Shown here: piece by piece, positions 26,663 to 37,000 of the stretch
How positions within the stretch are numbered: position 1 is the stretch's first letter
Layout: each line of letters starts with the position of its first letter
Source: UBA6770 sp965660875
Lineage (GTDB): Bacteria; Bacteroidota; Bacteroidia; Flavobacteriales_G; Salibacteraceae
NCBI GenBank assembly: GCA_965660875.1
Contig: CBFIBQ010000006.1
Coordinates: 66,994 to 130,993 of the forward strand
Direction: 5' to 3'
DNA length: 64,000 bases
Notes under the pieces: generated by a model
What the model was told of the DNA's origin: nothing
The model's input: the letters and a program-made list of their open reading frames with translations, nothing else
The model's database searches: none
Program-made: the position numbers and the translations under genes

Positions 26663-27889
26663 TTATTCAAAATCTGGGTAGAGTAAATATTGTTTTCTTA
26701 TTTTTTTGAACGCCTTTAAGTCTTCTTGCCAAGAAGCTCTTATCTCTTCCTCTTTTTTGCCTTCCTCAATTTGTAACCGCAATTTGTCGGTACCTGCCAA
26801 TCTATCAAAAAAACCATTGGATAAGAAAAACGAGCGCTCGTCAGAGTTTATGGTATTGTACATATTCAACAGCCAAAACAAGTACAGTTGTTTTCTTCTT
26901 GGCAAGGTTGATGTTCCGAAGTTAGCGAGATTAAACCCGGTGCATTTCTCCCCCATAAGTTTGGGTGATTTAGCTCCAGGCATACTCTTGGGTGTAAACT
27001 CAATATCCCCTTCCTTTACTGCTGGGTGACCAATAATTTGAAATGGAGTTTCGGTACCTCTTCCAACACTCACCAAAGTACCTTCAAATAATGCTAGGGA
27101 AGGATATAAAAAAATCGATGCAGGGTTTGGTAAGTTGGGAGAGGGTTTTATGGACAATTTGTAATAATCGTTATGATCGTAATTCAGGCATGGAATAACG
27201 TTTAGCTCGCATTTAACGCCATTTTCCAACCACCCTTCCTCGTTTATCATCTTTGCATATTCACCGATAGTCATTCCATGCACCAAAGGTATTTCGTGCA
27301 TTCCTACAAAAGATTTAAAATCGGGTTCCAATACTGGGCCATCAACATAAAAACCATTAGGGTTTGGTCTATCCAACACCACCACTTTAATTTTCATTTC
27401 AGCACAGGCCGTCATTACATAGTGCATAGTGGAAATGTATGTGTAAAAACGAACGCCTACGTCTTGTAGGTCAAAAACAACGACGTTTACATCTGCTAGA
27501 TGGTCGTAGGCGGGCTTTTTACTTTTCCCATACAAGCTGATCAGTTTTAGACCAGTTTTGGCATCCCGTTGGTCTTTAATGTGAGCACCAGCATCAGCCT
27601 TCCCTCTAAAACCATGTTCTGGTGAGAAAACTCTAAGTACGTTTACTCCCTTATCCAGTAAAAAATCAACCAAATGTAAACTGTCATTTATTACTGAACT
27701 TTGATTTGCTACTACGGCAACTTTCTCTTCTCGAAGAAAATATTCATACTCATCAAACCGCTCTGCTCCATTGATTACTGCGTCATTTGTTTTAAAATAT
27801 ACGCTGGAATCTTGGGCGTGAACACCCAACAAAAACAACATTGAAAGGGTAAAAAAATGGAAAACCTTAAAACACATAGCTTGTAGCAT
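26663..27889 (-). CDS. DUF1343/NamZ-type exo-beta-N-acetylmuramidase, exported
   Basis: 408 residues. N-terminal hydrophobic signal (FHFFTLSMLFLLGVHAQ), then the DUF1343 core: VVANQSSVINDSLHLVDFL, RVFSPEHGFRG, FDLQDVGVRFYTYISTMHYVM, VLDRPNPN, LVHGMTIGEYAKMIN. NamZ removes terminal MurNAc from peptidoglycan fragments, which suits cell wall recycling. Start ATG 27889 or 27877 (12 bp apart). It is divergent to the LolC-type permease gene. Confidence 0.88.
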   Translation of the reverse strand: MLQAMCFKVFHFFTLSMLFLLGVHAQDSSVYFKTNDAVINGAERFDEYEYFLREEKVAVVANQSSVINDSLHLVDFLLDKGVNVLRVFSPEHGFRGKADAGAHIKDQRDAKTGLKLISLYGKSKKPAYDHLADVNVVVFDLQDVGVRFYTYISTMHYVMTACAEMKIKVVVLDRPNPNGFYVDGPVLEPDFKSFVGMHEIPLVHGMTIGEYAKMINEEGWLENGVKCELNVIPCLNYDHNDYYKLSIKPSPNLPNPASIFLYPSLALFEGTLVSVGRGTETPFQIIGHPAVKEGDIEFTPKSMPGAKSPKLMGEKCTGFNLANFGTSTLPRRKQLYLFWLLNMYNTINSDERSFFLSNGFFDRLAGTDKLRLQIEEGKKEEEIRASWQEDLKAFKKIRKQYLLYPDFE

Positions 27890-27939
27890 TCAAATGTTGT
27901 ACCTTTTTGTATTCCTTTGCCCAAAATACGAGCCATTCT

Positions 27940-29175
27940 GTGAACTTTGAATTGTTTATAGCAAAACGAATTGTCCGATCGAAAGAAAAGGACAGTTCAA
28001 TTAATAAAGGTACTAGAGTCATACTCCGATTTTCAATTGTTGGCGTAGCCCTTGGTGTTTTTCTTATGCTCCTTTCTCTGGCTGTAGTGAAAGGTTTTCA
28101 AGGTGAAATACGAAACAAGGTTATAGGCTTCGGATCTCATATCCAAATCACGGAGTTCAACTATGAAAGCCCATTGAGTTTTAAGCCCATGGAAATGGAG
28201 CAACCTTTTTACCCCTCTATCGATAAAGAGCCAGGCGTGAACTCAATTCACATGTATGCCTTAAAAGAGGGGATTATTAAAACTGATGAAGAAATAGCGG
28301 GCGTTATTGCAAAAGGAATCGGCACTGATTTTAATTGGGATTTTTTCAGTCAAAACTTAGAATCTGGGACAATTTTAGAACTAAATGACAGCACCAAATC
28401 AAACTCGGTTATTATTTCAAGACACATTGCCAATCAACTTCAACTCAAGCTAAATGAAAAGCTGCTCATTTATTTTATTCAGAATGGCAAAAGTAGACCT
28501 CGAAAACTAAAAATAGCAGGCATATATAATACTGGTATGCAACAATTTGACAAAGCCTACATCTTAATGGATATTAAGCACATTCAAAGATTGAATGAGT
28601 GGGAGACCAATCAGATCAGTGGCTTTGAAGTTTTACTCGATAAATACGAAGATCTATTTCGTATGGATGAGATATTATACAAAAAAATACCCAATAGATT
28701 GAATACAAGCACTATAACGGATCAATATCCAGAAATTTTTGGTTGGCTTGAACTTCAAGATATGAATGTAATTGTAATTGTTACGCTACTCACTTTAGTT
28801 TGCGGAATTAACATGATCACTGCATTGCTCATTTTGATTTTAGAAAAAACAAATATGATTGGAGTTTTAAAGGCTATCGGAACTACCAATAAATCGATTC
28901 GTAGAGTATTTATGTATATGGCCTCTTATCTGGTTTTAATGGGCTTGTTTTGGGGTAATCTTATTGCTTTAATTTTCATTTATCTACAGAATAAGTTTCA
29001 TTTTTTGAAACTAGATAAATCCTCCTACTACATGGATTTTGTGCCAGTAGACCTGCAGCTTTATGAGTGGGCACTGTTGAATATCGGCACATTTATTTTG
29101 TGCTACCTTATGTTATTACTCCCCTCACTAATTATTAGTAATATTTTACCCTCGAAGACCATTCGTTTCAATTAG
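27940..29175 (+). CDS. LolC/FtsX-type ABC transporter permease
   Basis: About 411 residues. The best start is GTG 27940, giving VNFELFIAKRIV, the usual N-terminus of the family; the open frame extends to a TTG at 27907 that I do not favour. One helix near residue 35 (FSIVGVALGVFLMLLSLAVVKGFQ), a periplasmic domain of about 220 residues, then three C-terminal helices (VIVIVTLLTLVCGINMITALLILILEK; YMASYLVLMGLFWGNLIALIFIY; WALLNIGTFILCYLMLLLPSLI). This is the LolC/E layout, used for lipoprotein release to the outer membrane; no ATPase gene is adjacent. Confidence 0.85.
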   Translation: MNFELFIAKRIVRSKEKDSSINKGTRVILRFSIVGVALGVFLMLLSLAVVKGFQGEIRNKVIGFGSHIQITEFNYESPLSFKPMEMEQPFYPSIDKEPGVNSIHMYALKEGIIKTDEEIAGVIAKGIGTDFNWDFFSQNLESGTILELNDSTKSNSVIISRHIANQLQLKLNEKLLIYFIQNGKSRPRKLKIAGIYNTGMQQFDKAYILMDIKHIQRLNEWETNQISGFEVLLDKYEDLFRMDEILYKKIPNRLNTSTITDQYPEIFGWLELQDMNVIVIVTLLTLVCGINMITALLILILEKTNMIGVLKAIGTTNKSIRRVFMYMASYLVLMGLFWGNLIALIFIYLQNKFHFLKLDKSSYYMDFVPVDLQLYEWALLNIGTFILCYLMLLLPSLIISNILPSKTIRFN

Positions 29176-29182
29176 AGACTAG

Positions 29183-29190
29183 TATTTTTG
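29183..29190 (+). promoter_or_regulatory. -7 promoter element for cystathionine beta-synthase
   Basis: TATTTTTG matches TAnnTTTG and ends 8 bp before the ATG at 29199, giving a predicted leader of only a few bases. Confidence 0.4.
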
Positions 29191-29198
29191 CCTAAATT

Positions 29199-30572
29199 AT
29201 GGCAATGAAGTATTACAACAACATCTTAGAAACTATTGGCAATACACCCTTGGTTAAATTGAACAGGCTAACCAAGAACATTTCACCACTGGTCTTAGCA
29301 AAGGTTGAAACGACAAACCCTGGTAACTCTGTTAAAGACCGAATGGCTATTCAAATGATTGAAGACGCAGAAAAAGCTGGTAAAATCAAGCCTGGAGGAA
29401 CAGTAATTGAAGGTACTAGCGGAAACACAGGAATGGGGTTGGCACTGGCTTGTATAGAAAAAGGGTATAAGTTAATTTGCACACTTGCCGATAAGCAAAG
29501 CAAGGAAAAAATGGATATTTTAAGGGCTATGGGTGCCGAGGTAATTGTTACACCGACCAATGTTGAACCCGAAGATCCACGATCTTATTACTCCGTTGCT
29601 AAAAGATTGGCAAATGAAATACCCAATGCATTTTATGTAAATCAGTACGATAATACTTCTAATACCAAAGCACACTATCTTTCTACTGGTCCAGAAATTT
29701 GGGAGCAAACAGAAGGTAAAATCACCCACTTTGTAGTTGGGGTAGGAACAGGAGGTACGATCTCAGGTGTTGGGAAATATTTAAAAGAACAAAACCCCAA
29801 CGTAAAAATTATTGGAATTGATACCTACGGTTCGGTTTTTAAAAAATACCATGAAACGGGTATTTTTGATGAGAAAGAAATATATCCCTACGTTACAGAG
29901 GGCATAGGAGAAGATATTTTACCAAAAAATGTCAACTTTGACATTATTGATCACTTTGAAAAAGTAACAGACAAGGATGCTGCTGTTTATACTCGATTAT
30001 TAGCTCGAGAAGAAGGTATTTTTGTGGGTAACTCTGCAGGAGCAGCTGTTGCAGGCATTTTACAGATAAAAGATATGTTTACCCCAGATGATGTGGTGGT
30101 GGTCTTGTTTCACGATCATGGAAGCAGATATGTGGGTAAAATGTTTAATGATGATTGGATGAAAGACCGTGGCTTTTTGGACTCAGAAAGTAATGCTTTG
30201 GGCTTAATAAAAAACCATAAACACAAAGAACTCATAACCATTCACCCAGAAGATGAACTGGGCACCGCAATAAGCAAAATGCAAGAATTTAATATTTCTC
30301 AAATTCCTGTAGTTGAAAACGATAAGCATTTAGGTGCTATAACTGAATCTATTGCATTTTCTGCATTAACCAAACAAGCGGATGCCGTAACTTCAAAAGT
30401 ACGCTCCGTTATGTCAGCTCCCTTTGAGTATGTGGAAGGAAATGCAAGCGTTGAGGAAATCTCTAAGAAAATTACCAGAGAACAACCCGCTGTTTTGGTT
30501 AAAGATATGATTGGTGTAACTCACATCATAACGCGAGACGACATTATTAGCGCACTGAGTAATGAGCGTTGA
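29199..30572 (+). CDS. Cystathionine beta-synthase (PLP enzyme with CBS domain pair)
   Basis: 457 residues. The catalytic domain of PLP fold type II has Lys46 in NSVKDRMA, the substrate loop EGTSGNTGMGLA, and the glycine-rich PLP phosphate loop GVGTGGTISG. The last 120 residues hold two CBS motifs (AISKMQEFNISQIPVVENDKHLGAITES; ITREQPAVLVKDMIGVTHIITRDD), which may sense adenosyl compounds. It condenses serine and homocysteine to cystathionine, or may act on O-acetylserine. Start ATG 29199 or 29205. The 3' end overlaps the next gene by 11 bp. Confidence 0.9.
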   Translation: MAMKYYNNILETIGNTPLVKLNRLTKNISPLVLAKVETTNPGNSVKDRMAIQMIEDAEKAGKIKPGGTVIEGTSGNTGMGLALACIEKGYKLICTLADKQSKEKMDILRAMGAEVIVTPTNVEPEDPRSYYSVAKRLANEIPNAFYVNQYDNTSNTKAHYLSTGPEIWEQTEGKITHFVVGVGTGGTISGVGKYLKEQNPNVKIIGIDTYGSVFKKYHETGIFDEKEIYPYVTEGIGEDILPKNVNFDIIDHFEKVTDKDAAVYTRLLAREEGIFVGNSAGAAVAGILQIKDMFTPDDVVVVLFHDHGSRYVGKMFNDDWMKDRGFLDSESNALGLIKNHKHKELITIHPEDELGTAISKMQEFNISQIPVVENDKHLGAITESIAFSALTKQADAVTSKVRSVMSAPFEYVEGNASVEEISKKITREQPAVLVKDMIGVTHIITRDDIISALSNER

Positions 30573-31344
30573 TATTGTCGATCAATTAGGTTATCCACTA
30601 AATTTTAAGAACAGACCGAAGCGCGTCGTAAGTCTGGTTCCATCAATAAGTGAGGCGCTTGCTGCATATGAGCCGTCCATAGAATTATTAGGTGTAACTA
30701 GGTTTTGCACACATCCTGCGCATTTAAGGAAAACTAAAGAGATTATTGGAGGTACTAAAGATATTGATGTTGACCGTATTTTGAGCTTACAACCAGATGT
30801 GGTAATCGCAAACAAGGAAGAAAATGGTAAAGCGGCGGTCGTAAAATTAAAAACACAGGTACCGGTATTCATCAGCGATATAAAAAATGCAGATGACGCA
30901 ATTGATTTATTTCAGAAATTAGAACACCTGTTTTATGTGCCTAAGGAAAAGCAAATAGCTTTTGAAGTGGAAAAAACAACAAAAAGAATAAAACCCTTCC
31001 TTTCTGGTTCAGCGGCATATATCATCTGGAAAGACCCTCTAATGCATGCGGGAAATGACACTTTTATTAATTTTTGGCTCGAAAAAATAGGACTGAAGAA
31101 TTTTTCAAAAGACAATCGTTACCCCGAAATATCTAGTAAAAGCTTGAGAAATAAAAATCCAGATTATATCTTCCTGTCAAGTGAACCCTACCCTTTCAAA
31201 GAAAAAAACTTGAAAGAATTTCAAGAAGAGTTTCCGAATTCGAAAGTAGCTTTAGTGGATGGTAGAATGTTCAGTTGGTACGGCACTGCAATATTAGAAA
31301 CCGAACAATATTTTGAGCGTCTAAAAAACCAATTATCTGGCTAG
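30562..31344 (+). CDS. Helical-backbone metal receptor, BtuF/FepB-like binding protein without signal peptide
   Basis: 260 residues. It has the periplasmic-binding-protein fold of cobalamin, haem and siderophore receptors: RPKRVVSLVPSISEALAAYEP, LLGVTRFCTHPAHLR, IGGTKDIDVDRILSLQPDVVIA, and FNSKVALVDGRMFSWYGT-like C-terminus. The N-terminus MSVDIVDQLGYPLNFKNRP has no signal sequence, so it would stay in the cytoplasm as built. It starts within the end of the cystathionine beta-synthase gene (11 bp overlap), so the two are translated together; no permease or ATPase for this family is near. Confidence 0.8.
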   Translation: MSVDIVDQLGYPLNFKNRPKRVVSLVPSISEALAAYEPSIELLGVTRFCTHPAHLRKTKEIIGGTKDIDVDRILSLQPDVVIANKEENGKAAVVKLKTQVPVFISDIKNADDAIDLFQKLEHLFYVPKEKQIAFEVEKTTKRIKPFLSGSAAYIIWKDPLMHAGNDTFINFWLEKIGLKNFSKDNRYPEISSKSLRNKNPDYIFLSSEPYPFKEKNLKEFQEEFPNSKVALVDGRMFSWYGTAILETEQYFERLKNQLSG

Positions 31345-31354
31345 ACGGATATTA

Positions 31355-31362
31355 TACCTTTG
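31355..31362 (+). promoter_or_regulatory. -7 promoter element for the patatin gene
   Basis: TACCTTTG matches TAnnTTTG. Start of RNA would fall near 31366-31367, just before GTG 31369, supporting that codon as the start. No good -33 match. Confidence 0.4.
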
Positions 31363-31368
31363 TATGTT

Positions 31369-33681
31369 GTGCACTCGATAATTAAATCACCAATTGTTTT
31401 ACTACTCGCATTACTAGCCTTGCTATCAAAAGCAGACGCACAAAGTGTTGGGTTAGTTTTAAGTGGTGGTGGTGCTAATGGCATTGCACACGTAGGTGTA
31501 ATTAAAGCCTTAGAAGAAAACAACATACCCATCAACTTTATTACCGGAACAAGCTCTGGCGCTTTTGTAGGAGCAATGTATGCGGCAGGTTACAGCCCTA
31601 AAGAGATGGAGCAGTTCTTTTTATCGGATCAATTTCAACAAATGGTTCAAGGTGACATAGAGGCAAAAGATCGGTTTTTATTAAAAGAAGAATATTCCAA
31701 TGCTGGGATGGTGAAACTAAAGTTTTCTAAGAATCTAACCATACCCATTGCGCTGCCTACAAACTTGGTAGAACCCTCCTCAGTAGACTATCAAATAATG
31801 GAGATATTTGCACCTGCTAATGCGGCAGCAAGAGGAAATTTCGATAGTTTATTTGTTCCCTTTCGCTGTGTAGCTGCTGACATTGACCGTAAAGAGGAGT
31901 TCGTTTTTGAAGAGGGTAATCTATCAACAGCTGTTCGAGCTTCATTTACTTATCCATTTTACTTAAGACCCATTTTAGTCGAGGGAAAAGTGTTATTTGA
32001 TGGGGGATTATATAACAACTTCCCACACGACCATATGACTAAAACATTTAGCCCCGATTTTATTATTGGCGTTAAAGTGACTAGTAACGAGGATCCTTCC
32101 AATGAAGACGATTTAATAAGTCAGGTCAAAAACATGCTTATTAGTAAGACAGATTTCAACCTAAAATCACCAGGTATTATTATCGAACCAGTTACCAATC
32201 ACGGCACCTTCGAATTCAAAGAAATTAGAGAAATAATTGACTCGGGTTATACTAAAGCAATGCAACAAATGCATGTAATAAAAGAAAAAGTAACATCGAG
32301 AACAGAGCAGGAGTTGATCAGTTACGAAAGGGAGCAATTCAATAAGAAAAAACCTAATCTAGTTTTTGGCGAAGTCTGCGTAGATGGAAAAACGGTACAA
32401 AAAGAAAAGTACATAGAACGAAACTTGTGGCGTAAAAACAATGAAAAATCACAAAATAATATTCGTCGTAGCTATTATAGAACGGCCGCAGACCCCCATA
32501 TTGCCAGCTTATACCCTACCGCAAGTTTTAAACCAGAGTCAAACCTTTATGAGTTGGATGTTACAACTAAGGACGAAAAACCATTGGAAATTCAATTTGG
32601 AGGCAACGTTTCAAGCCGGCCCATCAGCACTGGGTTTGTAGGTTTTCAATACAGAAATTACCGCAAGCTGGGCTTGAGGCTTCGCGCAAATAGTTATTTC
32701 GGTAGATTTTACAACTCTGGTTTATTAGGTGCGAGTTTGGATATACCCTCTGCTTACCCAATTGAAATTGAAACGGACCTTGTACTAAATAATTGGAACT
32801 ACTTTAAAAGTAAAGCCTTCTTTTTTGATGACAAACGCCCCTCATACATTATTCAGTCTGAAACCTTCGTTGAATCAAGAATAAATGGTTCAATAGGTAA
32901 TAATGCCAAACTAGGGCTAATATACTCATACTCCGAACTCAGTGATGATTATTATCAAACTAAAGACTTTACATCGGAAGATATTCCGGATAACACAGCT
33001 ACAAACATCAATACAATTGGGGTTCAATTTGAACACAATAGCCTGAATAGAAAACTGTATGCTAGTAGTGGAACTCAACTGAAACTAACCTATCGATATA
33101 GTGGTGGCGAGGAAAATACGACCCCTGGAACTACAGCTCCAGAAACACTACAACCAATTGCTCAAGCGCACAACTGGCACCATGCAAACATTACGCTCGA
33201 CTCATATTATAAAGAGAAAGGAATAGTAAGAATGGGGGTATATGCAGATGTCACCTACAACAATCAAACTTTATTCTCAAATTATACTGCAAGCATTTTA
33301 AGGTCACCGGCATTTCAGCCCACTCCTGAGAGTAATACGTTGTTTTTAGAGTCATTTCGTGCTTTCGAATATGCTTCTGTGGGCCATAAGTTTATCATTA
33401 CTCCAATAAATAATTTTGACTTCCGCTTGGGAGCTTTTTTCATGTCTCCATACCGAAAAGTAATTAAGAATGAAGACGGTAGTCAGGGTGAAAAACTTGG
33501 GTTCGAATCTCTATTTTCAATAGCAACAGGCACCTTGGTATACAACTCACCTGTAGGTCCAATTAGTGTTGGATTGAACTACTATTACAATGTACCCGAA
33601 ATAGCGCCAGAAAACACTACGCCTCTAACGTTCTTATTTCATTTTGGCTATATTTTATTTAATAAGAAAGCAATGTATTAA
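31369..33681 (+). CDS. Patatin-like phospholipase with C-terminal outer-membrane beta-barrel
   Basis: About 770 residues. There is no ATG near the front: candidates are GTG 31369 (preferred; VHSIIKSPIVLLLALLALLSKADAQ is a signal peptide) and TTG 31360. The patatin domain has the oxyanion loop GGGANGIAHVGV, nucleophile Ser62 in GTSSG and Asp211 in DGGLYNN. The C-terminal 350 residues alternate aromatic and polar residues and end in a barrel-like strand (FLFHFGYILF), like the PlpD class where a lipase is carried by a BamA-like barrel. Probably an outer membrane or secreted lipase. Confidence 0.85.
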   Translation: MHSIIKSPIVLLLALLALLSKADAQSVGLVLSGGGANGIAHVGVIKALEENNIPINFITGTSSGAFVGAMYAAGYSPKEMEQFFLSDQFQQMVQGDIEAKDRFLLKEEYSNAGMVKLKFSKNLTIPIALPTNLVEPSSVDYQIMEIFAPANAAARGNFDSLFVPFRCVAADIDRKEEFVFEEGNLSTAVRASFTYPFYLRPILVEGKVLFDGGLYNNFPHDHMTKTFSPDFIIGVKVTSNEDPSNEDDLISQVKNMLISKTDFNLKSPGIIIEPVTNHGTFEFKEIREIIDSGYTKAMQQMHVIKEKVTSRTEQELISYEREQFNKKKPNLVFGEVCVDGKTVQKEKYIERNLWRKNNEKSQNNIRRSYYRTAADPHIASLYPTASFKPESNLYELDVTTKDEKPLEIQFGGNVSSRPISTGFVGFQYRNYRKLGLRLRANSYFGRFYNSGLLGASLDIPSAYPIEIETDLVLNNWNYFKSKAFFFDDKRPSYIIQSETFVESRINGSIGNNAKLGLIYSYSELSDDYYQTKDFTSEDIPDNTATNINTIGVQFEHNSLNRKLYASSGTQLKLTYRYSGGEENTTPGTTAPETLQPIAQAHNWHHANITLDSYYKEKGIVRMGVYADVTYNNQTLFSNYTASILRSPAFQPTPESNTLFLESFRAFEYASVGHKFIITPINNFDFRLGAFFMSPYRKVIKNEDGSQGEKLGFESLFSIATGTLVYNSPVGPISVGLNYYYNVPEIAPENTTPLTFLFHFGYILFNKKAMY

Positions 33682-33684
33682 TCC

Positions 33685-34011
33685 CTAAGCCTGACCAGTT
33701 GGACCACCAAAATTCATGGGAACCGCAGGTGGCGTATTTGCACCAGTATCTCGTATCTCGCCGTGCATAGACTCATACTTCTGAATATTATCATTTAATG
33801 CACCCGCTAATCGCTTTGCGTGCTCTGGTGTAAGCACAATTCTTGATTTTACCTTTGATTTTGGTGTTCCAGGCATGATATTAATAAAATCAACTATAAA
33901 CTCTGACGTACTGTGTGTAATAATAGCGAGGTTTGAATATATACCTTCTGCCACCTCTTCAGTCAACTCAATGTTTATCTGCCCTTCCTTTTGTTCTTTA
34001 TTATCTTCCAT
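33685..34011 (-). CDS. DUF3467 family protein
   Basis: 108 residues, soluble. The core NLAIITHSTSEFIVDFINIMPGTPKSKVKSRIVLTPEHAKRLAGALNDNIQKYE is the DUF3467 pattern; function unknown. It lies just downstream of the rpoC terminator, with its own -7 element (TAGATTTG) 4 bp before the ATG. It ends 3 bp from the convergent patatin gene. Confidence 0.85.
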   Translation of the reverse strand: MEDNKEQKEGQINIELTEEVAEGIYSNLAIITHSTSEFIVDFINIMPGTPKSKVKSRIVLTPEHAKRLAGALNDNIQKYESMHGEIRDTGANTPPAVPMNFGGPTGQA

Positions 34012-34015
34012 ACTT

Positions 34016-34042
34016 CAAATCTAGCAACAAAAAAGGCCTCAA
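34016..34042 (-). promoter_or_regulatory. Promoter of the DUF3467 gene, overlapping the rpoC terminator
   Basis: On the minus strand TAGATTTG (34023 to 34016) is a full match to TAnnTTTG, ending 4 bp before the ATG. A TTG at 34042-34040 lies in the loop of the rpoC terminator, 16 bp upstream; the usual spacing is somewhat longer. Confidence 0.45.
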
Positions 34043-34057
34043 TTGAGGCCTTTTTTT
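34029..34057 (-). terminator. Terminator of the rpoBC operon
   Basis: A 12-bp perfect stem AAAAAAGGCCTC/GAGGCCTTTTTT with loop AATT, 17 bp after the rpoC stop, with a T tract on either strand. Being symmetric it could also stop transcripts coming from the plus strand. Confidence 0.88.
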
Positions 34058-34074
34058 ATTAATTGTGATAATTG

Positions 34075-37000
34075 TTAATCTAAAATTACACTGTCCGTTG
34101 CAGCTTCTTTCAGTTTGTCATACTCTTCTTTAGAACCTACAATATAATCATCGTACTCTCTCAATCCTGTTCCAGCAGGTATCTTATGTCCAACGATAAC
34201 ATTCTCTTTAAGCCCCATCAAGTAATCTCGCTTACCTCTTACAGCTGCTTCGTTTAACACTTTAGTAGTCTCTTGGAAAGAAGCCGCTGAAATGAAACTA
34301 TCAGTTTGTAAAGAGGCTCTTGTAATACCTTGAAGAATCGTTTTTCCAATTGCTGGACTAGCTTCTCTTCCTTGCATAACATTCTGCTCTTTTCTGGCCA
34401 GCATGCTATTCTCGTCATTGAAATTGACCTTAGAAATAATTTGACCAGCATTATACTTCTCTGAGTCACCAGCTTCTTCCACAATCATTTTTCCTATGAT
34501 TTGATCATTCTCTTCAATGAAATCAGTCTTATTGACCAATTGCTTTTCTAAGAATTTAGTGTCACCAGAATCCATGATTTCAACCTTACGCATCATTTGA
34601 CGTACAATCACCTCGAAGTGCTTATCGTTAATTTTCACGCCTTGAAGTCGATATACCTCCTGAACTTCATTTACAATATACTCTTGAACAGCTGTAGGGC
34701 CCTTGATATTTAAAATGTCATTAGGCGTAATCGCTCCGTCACTTAATGGAGTTCCAGCTTTTACAAAGTCATTTTCTTGAACCAAGATATGTTTAGAAAG
34801 CGATACTAAGTATTTCTTAACCATACCGTTTCTTGCTTCAACAATAACTTCTCTGTTACCTCTTTTGATCTTACCGAAAGAAACGATACCATCAATTTCA
34901 GACACAACAGCTGGGTTAGAAGGGTTACGTGCTTCAAAAAGCTCAGTAACTCTTGGCAGACCCCCTGTAATATCACCAGACTTTCCACTCTGACGAGGAA
35001 TCTTAACCAGAATTGTACCGCCAGTCACCTTATCGCCTTCATTAATGATAATATGGGCTCCAACTGGAATGTTATATGAACGAAGATTCTCACCCTTTTT
35101 ATCCTGAACATGAATTGTTGGATTTTTCTTCTTATCTCTATTTTCAATTATTACTTTCTCAGTAAATCCAGTTTGCTCATCGGATTCTTCCTTGTAAGTA
35201 ACACCTTTTTCTACGTTTTCAAAAGCAATTGTTCCGTCGAATTCAGTAAGGATTACCGCATTATAAGGGTCCCACTTACAAATCTCTTCGTCTTTTTTAA
35301 CCTTATCACCGCTCTTTTTAAAGATTTCAGAACCGTAAGGTATGATACCTGTCATCAGCACGTTTCCTTTGCTGTCAACAATTCTCATTTCAGCCGAACG
35401 ACCAATTACCCATTCGATTTCCTTACCATCATCTTTCTTTACAACGGTTCTCAATTCATCTACCTCCAGCTTACCAGAAGCTTTGGCTATGATTTTAGAT
35501 TCCGCGGCAATGTTTGATGCAGTACCTCCTACGTGGAACGTACGAAGAGTAAGCTGCGTACCTGGTTCTCCAATAGACTGTGCTGCAATAACACCAACAG
35601 ATTCTCCCTTCTGAACATCGTGTCCAGTCGAAAGTGATCTACCGTAACATTTTGAACATGCTCCTCGTCCAGTTTCACAAGTCAATACAGACCTGATTTC
35701 AACCTCTTCAATACCAGCAGCTTCAATTTCTTTTGCTAATTCGTCCGTTATTACACCGCCAGCTTCAATGATTACATCATCTGAATCGGGTCTGTAAACA
35801 TCTACAAGTGCCGTTCTACCTTCTATTCTATCAGAAAGAGGCTCAACGATTTCATCATTGTTTGTTAAAGCAGTTGCTGTAAGCCCTCTTAGAGTACCAC
35901 AATCTTTCTCGGTAATTACTACATCTTGAGAAACATCTACCAAACGACGAGTCAAATAACCTGCATCTGCCGTTTTAAGAGCCGTATCTGCAAGACCTTT
36001 ACGCGCACCGTGAGTAGAAATAAAATATTCAAGAATAGAAAGTCCTTCTTTAAAGTTTGACAAAATTGGATTTTCAATAATGTCTTGACCACCAGAGTTT
36101 CCAGATTTCTTTGGCTTAGCCATAAGCCCCCTCATTCCGCTTAACTGACGAATTTGTTCTTTAGAACCCCTCGCACCAGAGTCAAACATCATATAAACTG
36201 AGTTAAATCCCTGATTATCATTTTTTAATCGGGTCATCAAAGCATTCGTCAATTTAGAATTGGTATGTGTCCAAATATCAATGATTTGATTGTACCGCTC
36301 ATTGTTCGTGATCAGTCCCATATTATAGTTAGACTTTACACCTTCAACCTCTTCGTTCGCAGCATTTAGCAGTATTTCTTTTTCTGGCGGAACTACTACA
36401 TCCATCAAGTTAAAAGATAATCCACCCCTAAAAGCCATGTAGTAACCTAGCGATTTAATATCGTCTAAGAATTTAGCGGTTTTCGCAAAGCCTGTTACTT
36501 TCAGTACTCTACCGATAATATCTCTAAGAGATTTTTTCGTTAGTAGGTCATTTATGTAACCCACTTCTTCAGGTACTACTTTATTGAACAATACTCGTCC
36601 ACAAGTAGTTTCTATCATGTGCTCTACATGTTCACCATTTACAACATCCTTAACTTTTACTTTGATTATTGAGTGTAAATCTAACTGGTTTTCATTGTAA
36701 GCTACAGTTACCTCTTCAGGAGAGTAGAATGCCATGCCTTCACCTTTAACAGGCACTTCTTTAGTGTTTTTTCTCTGTTTGGTCATGTAATATAGACCAA
36801 GAACCATATCTTGAGAAGGTACCGCAATTGGTGCACCGTTAGCAGGGTTTAGAATATTGTGCGAAGCCAACATCAACAATTGAGCTTCAAGCACTGCTGC
36901 ATTACCTAAAGGAAGGTGAACAGCCATCTGATCACCATCAAAATCCGCGTTAAATGCAGTACAAACTAGTGGGTGCAATTGAATCGCTTTTCCTTCAATC

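Noticed and set aside
35110..35614. Plus-strand open frames opposite rpoC
   Set aside because: Antisense shadows of conserved rpoC sequence, with no start signal or family resemblance.
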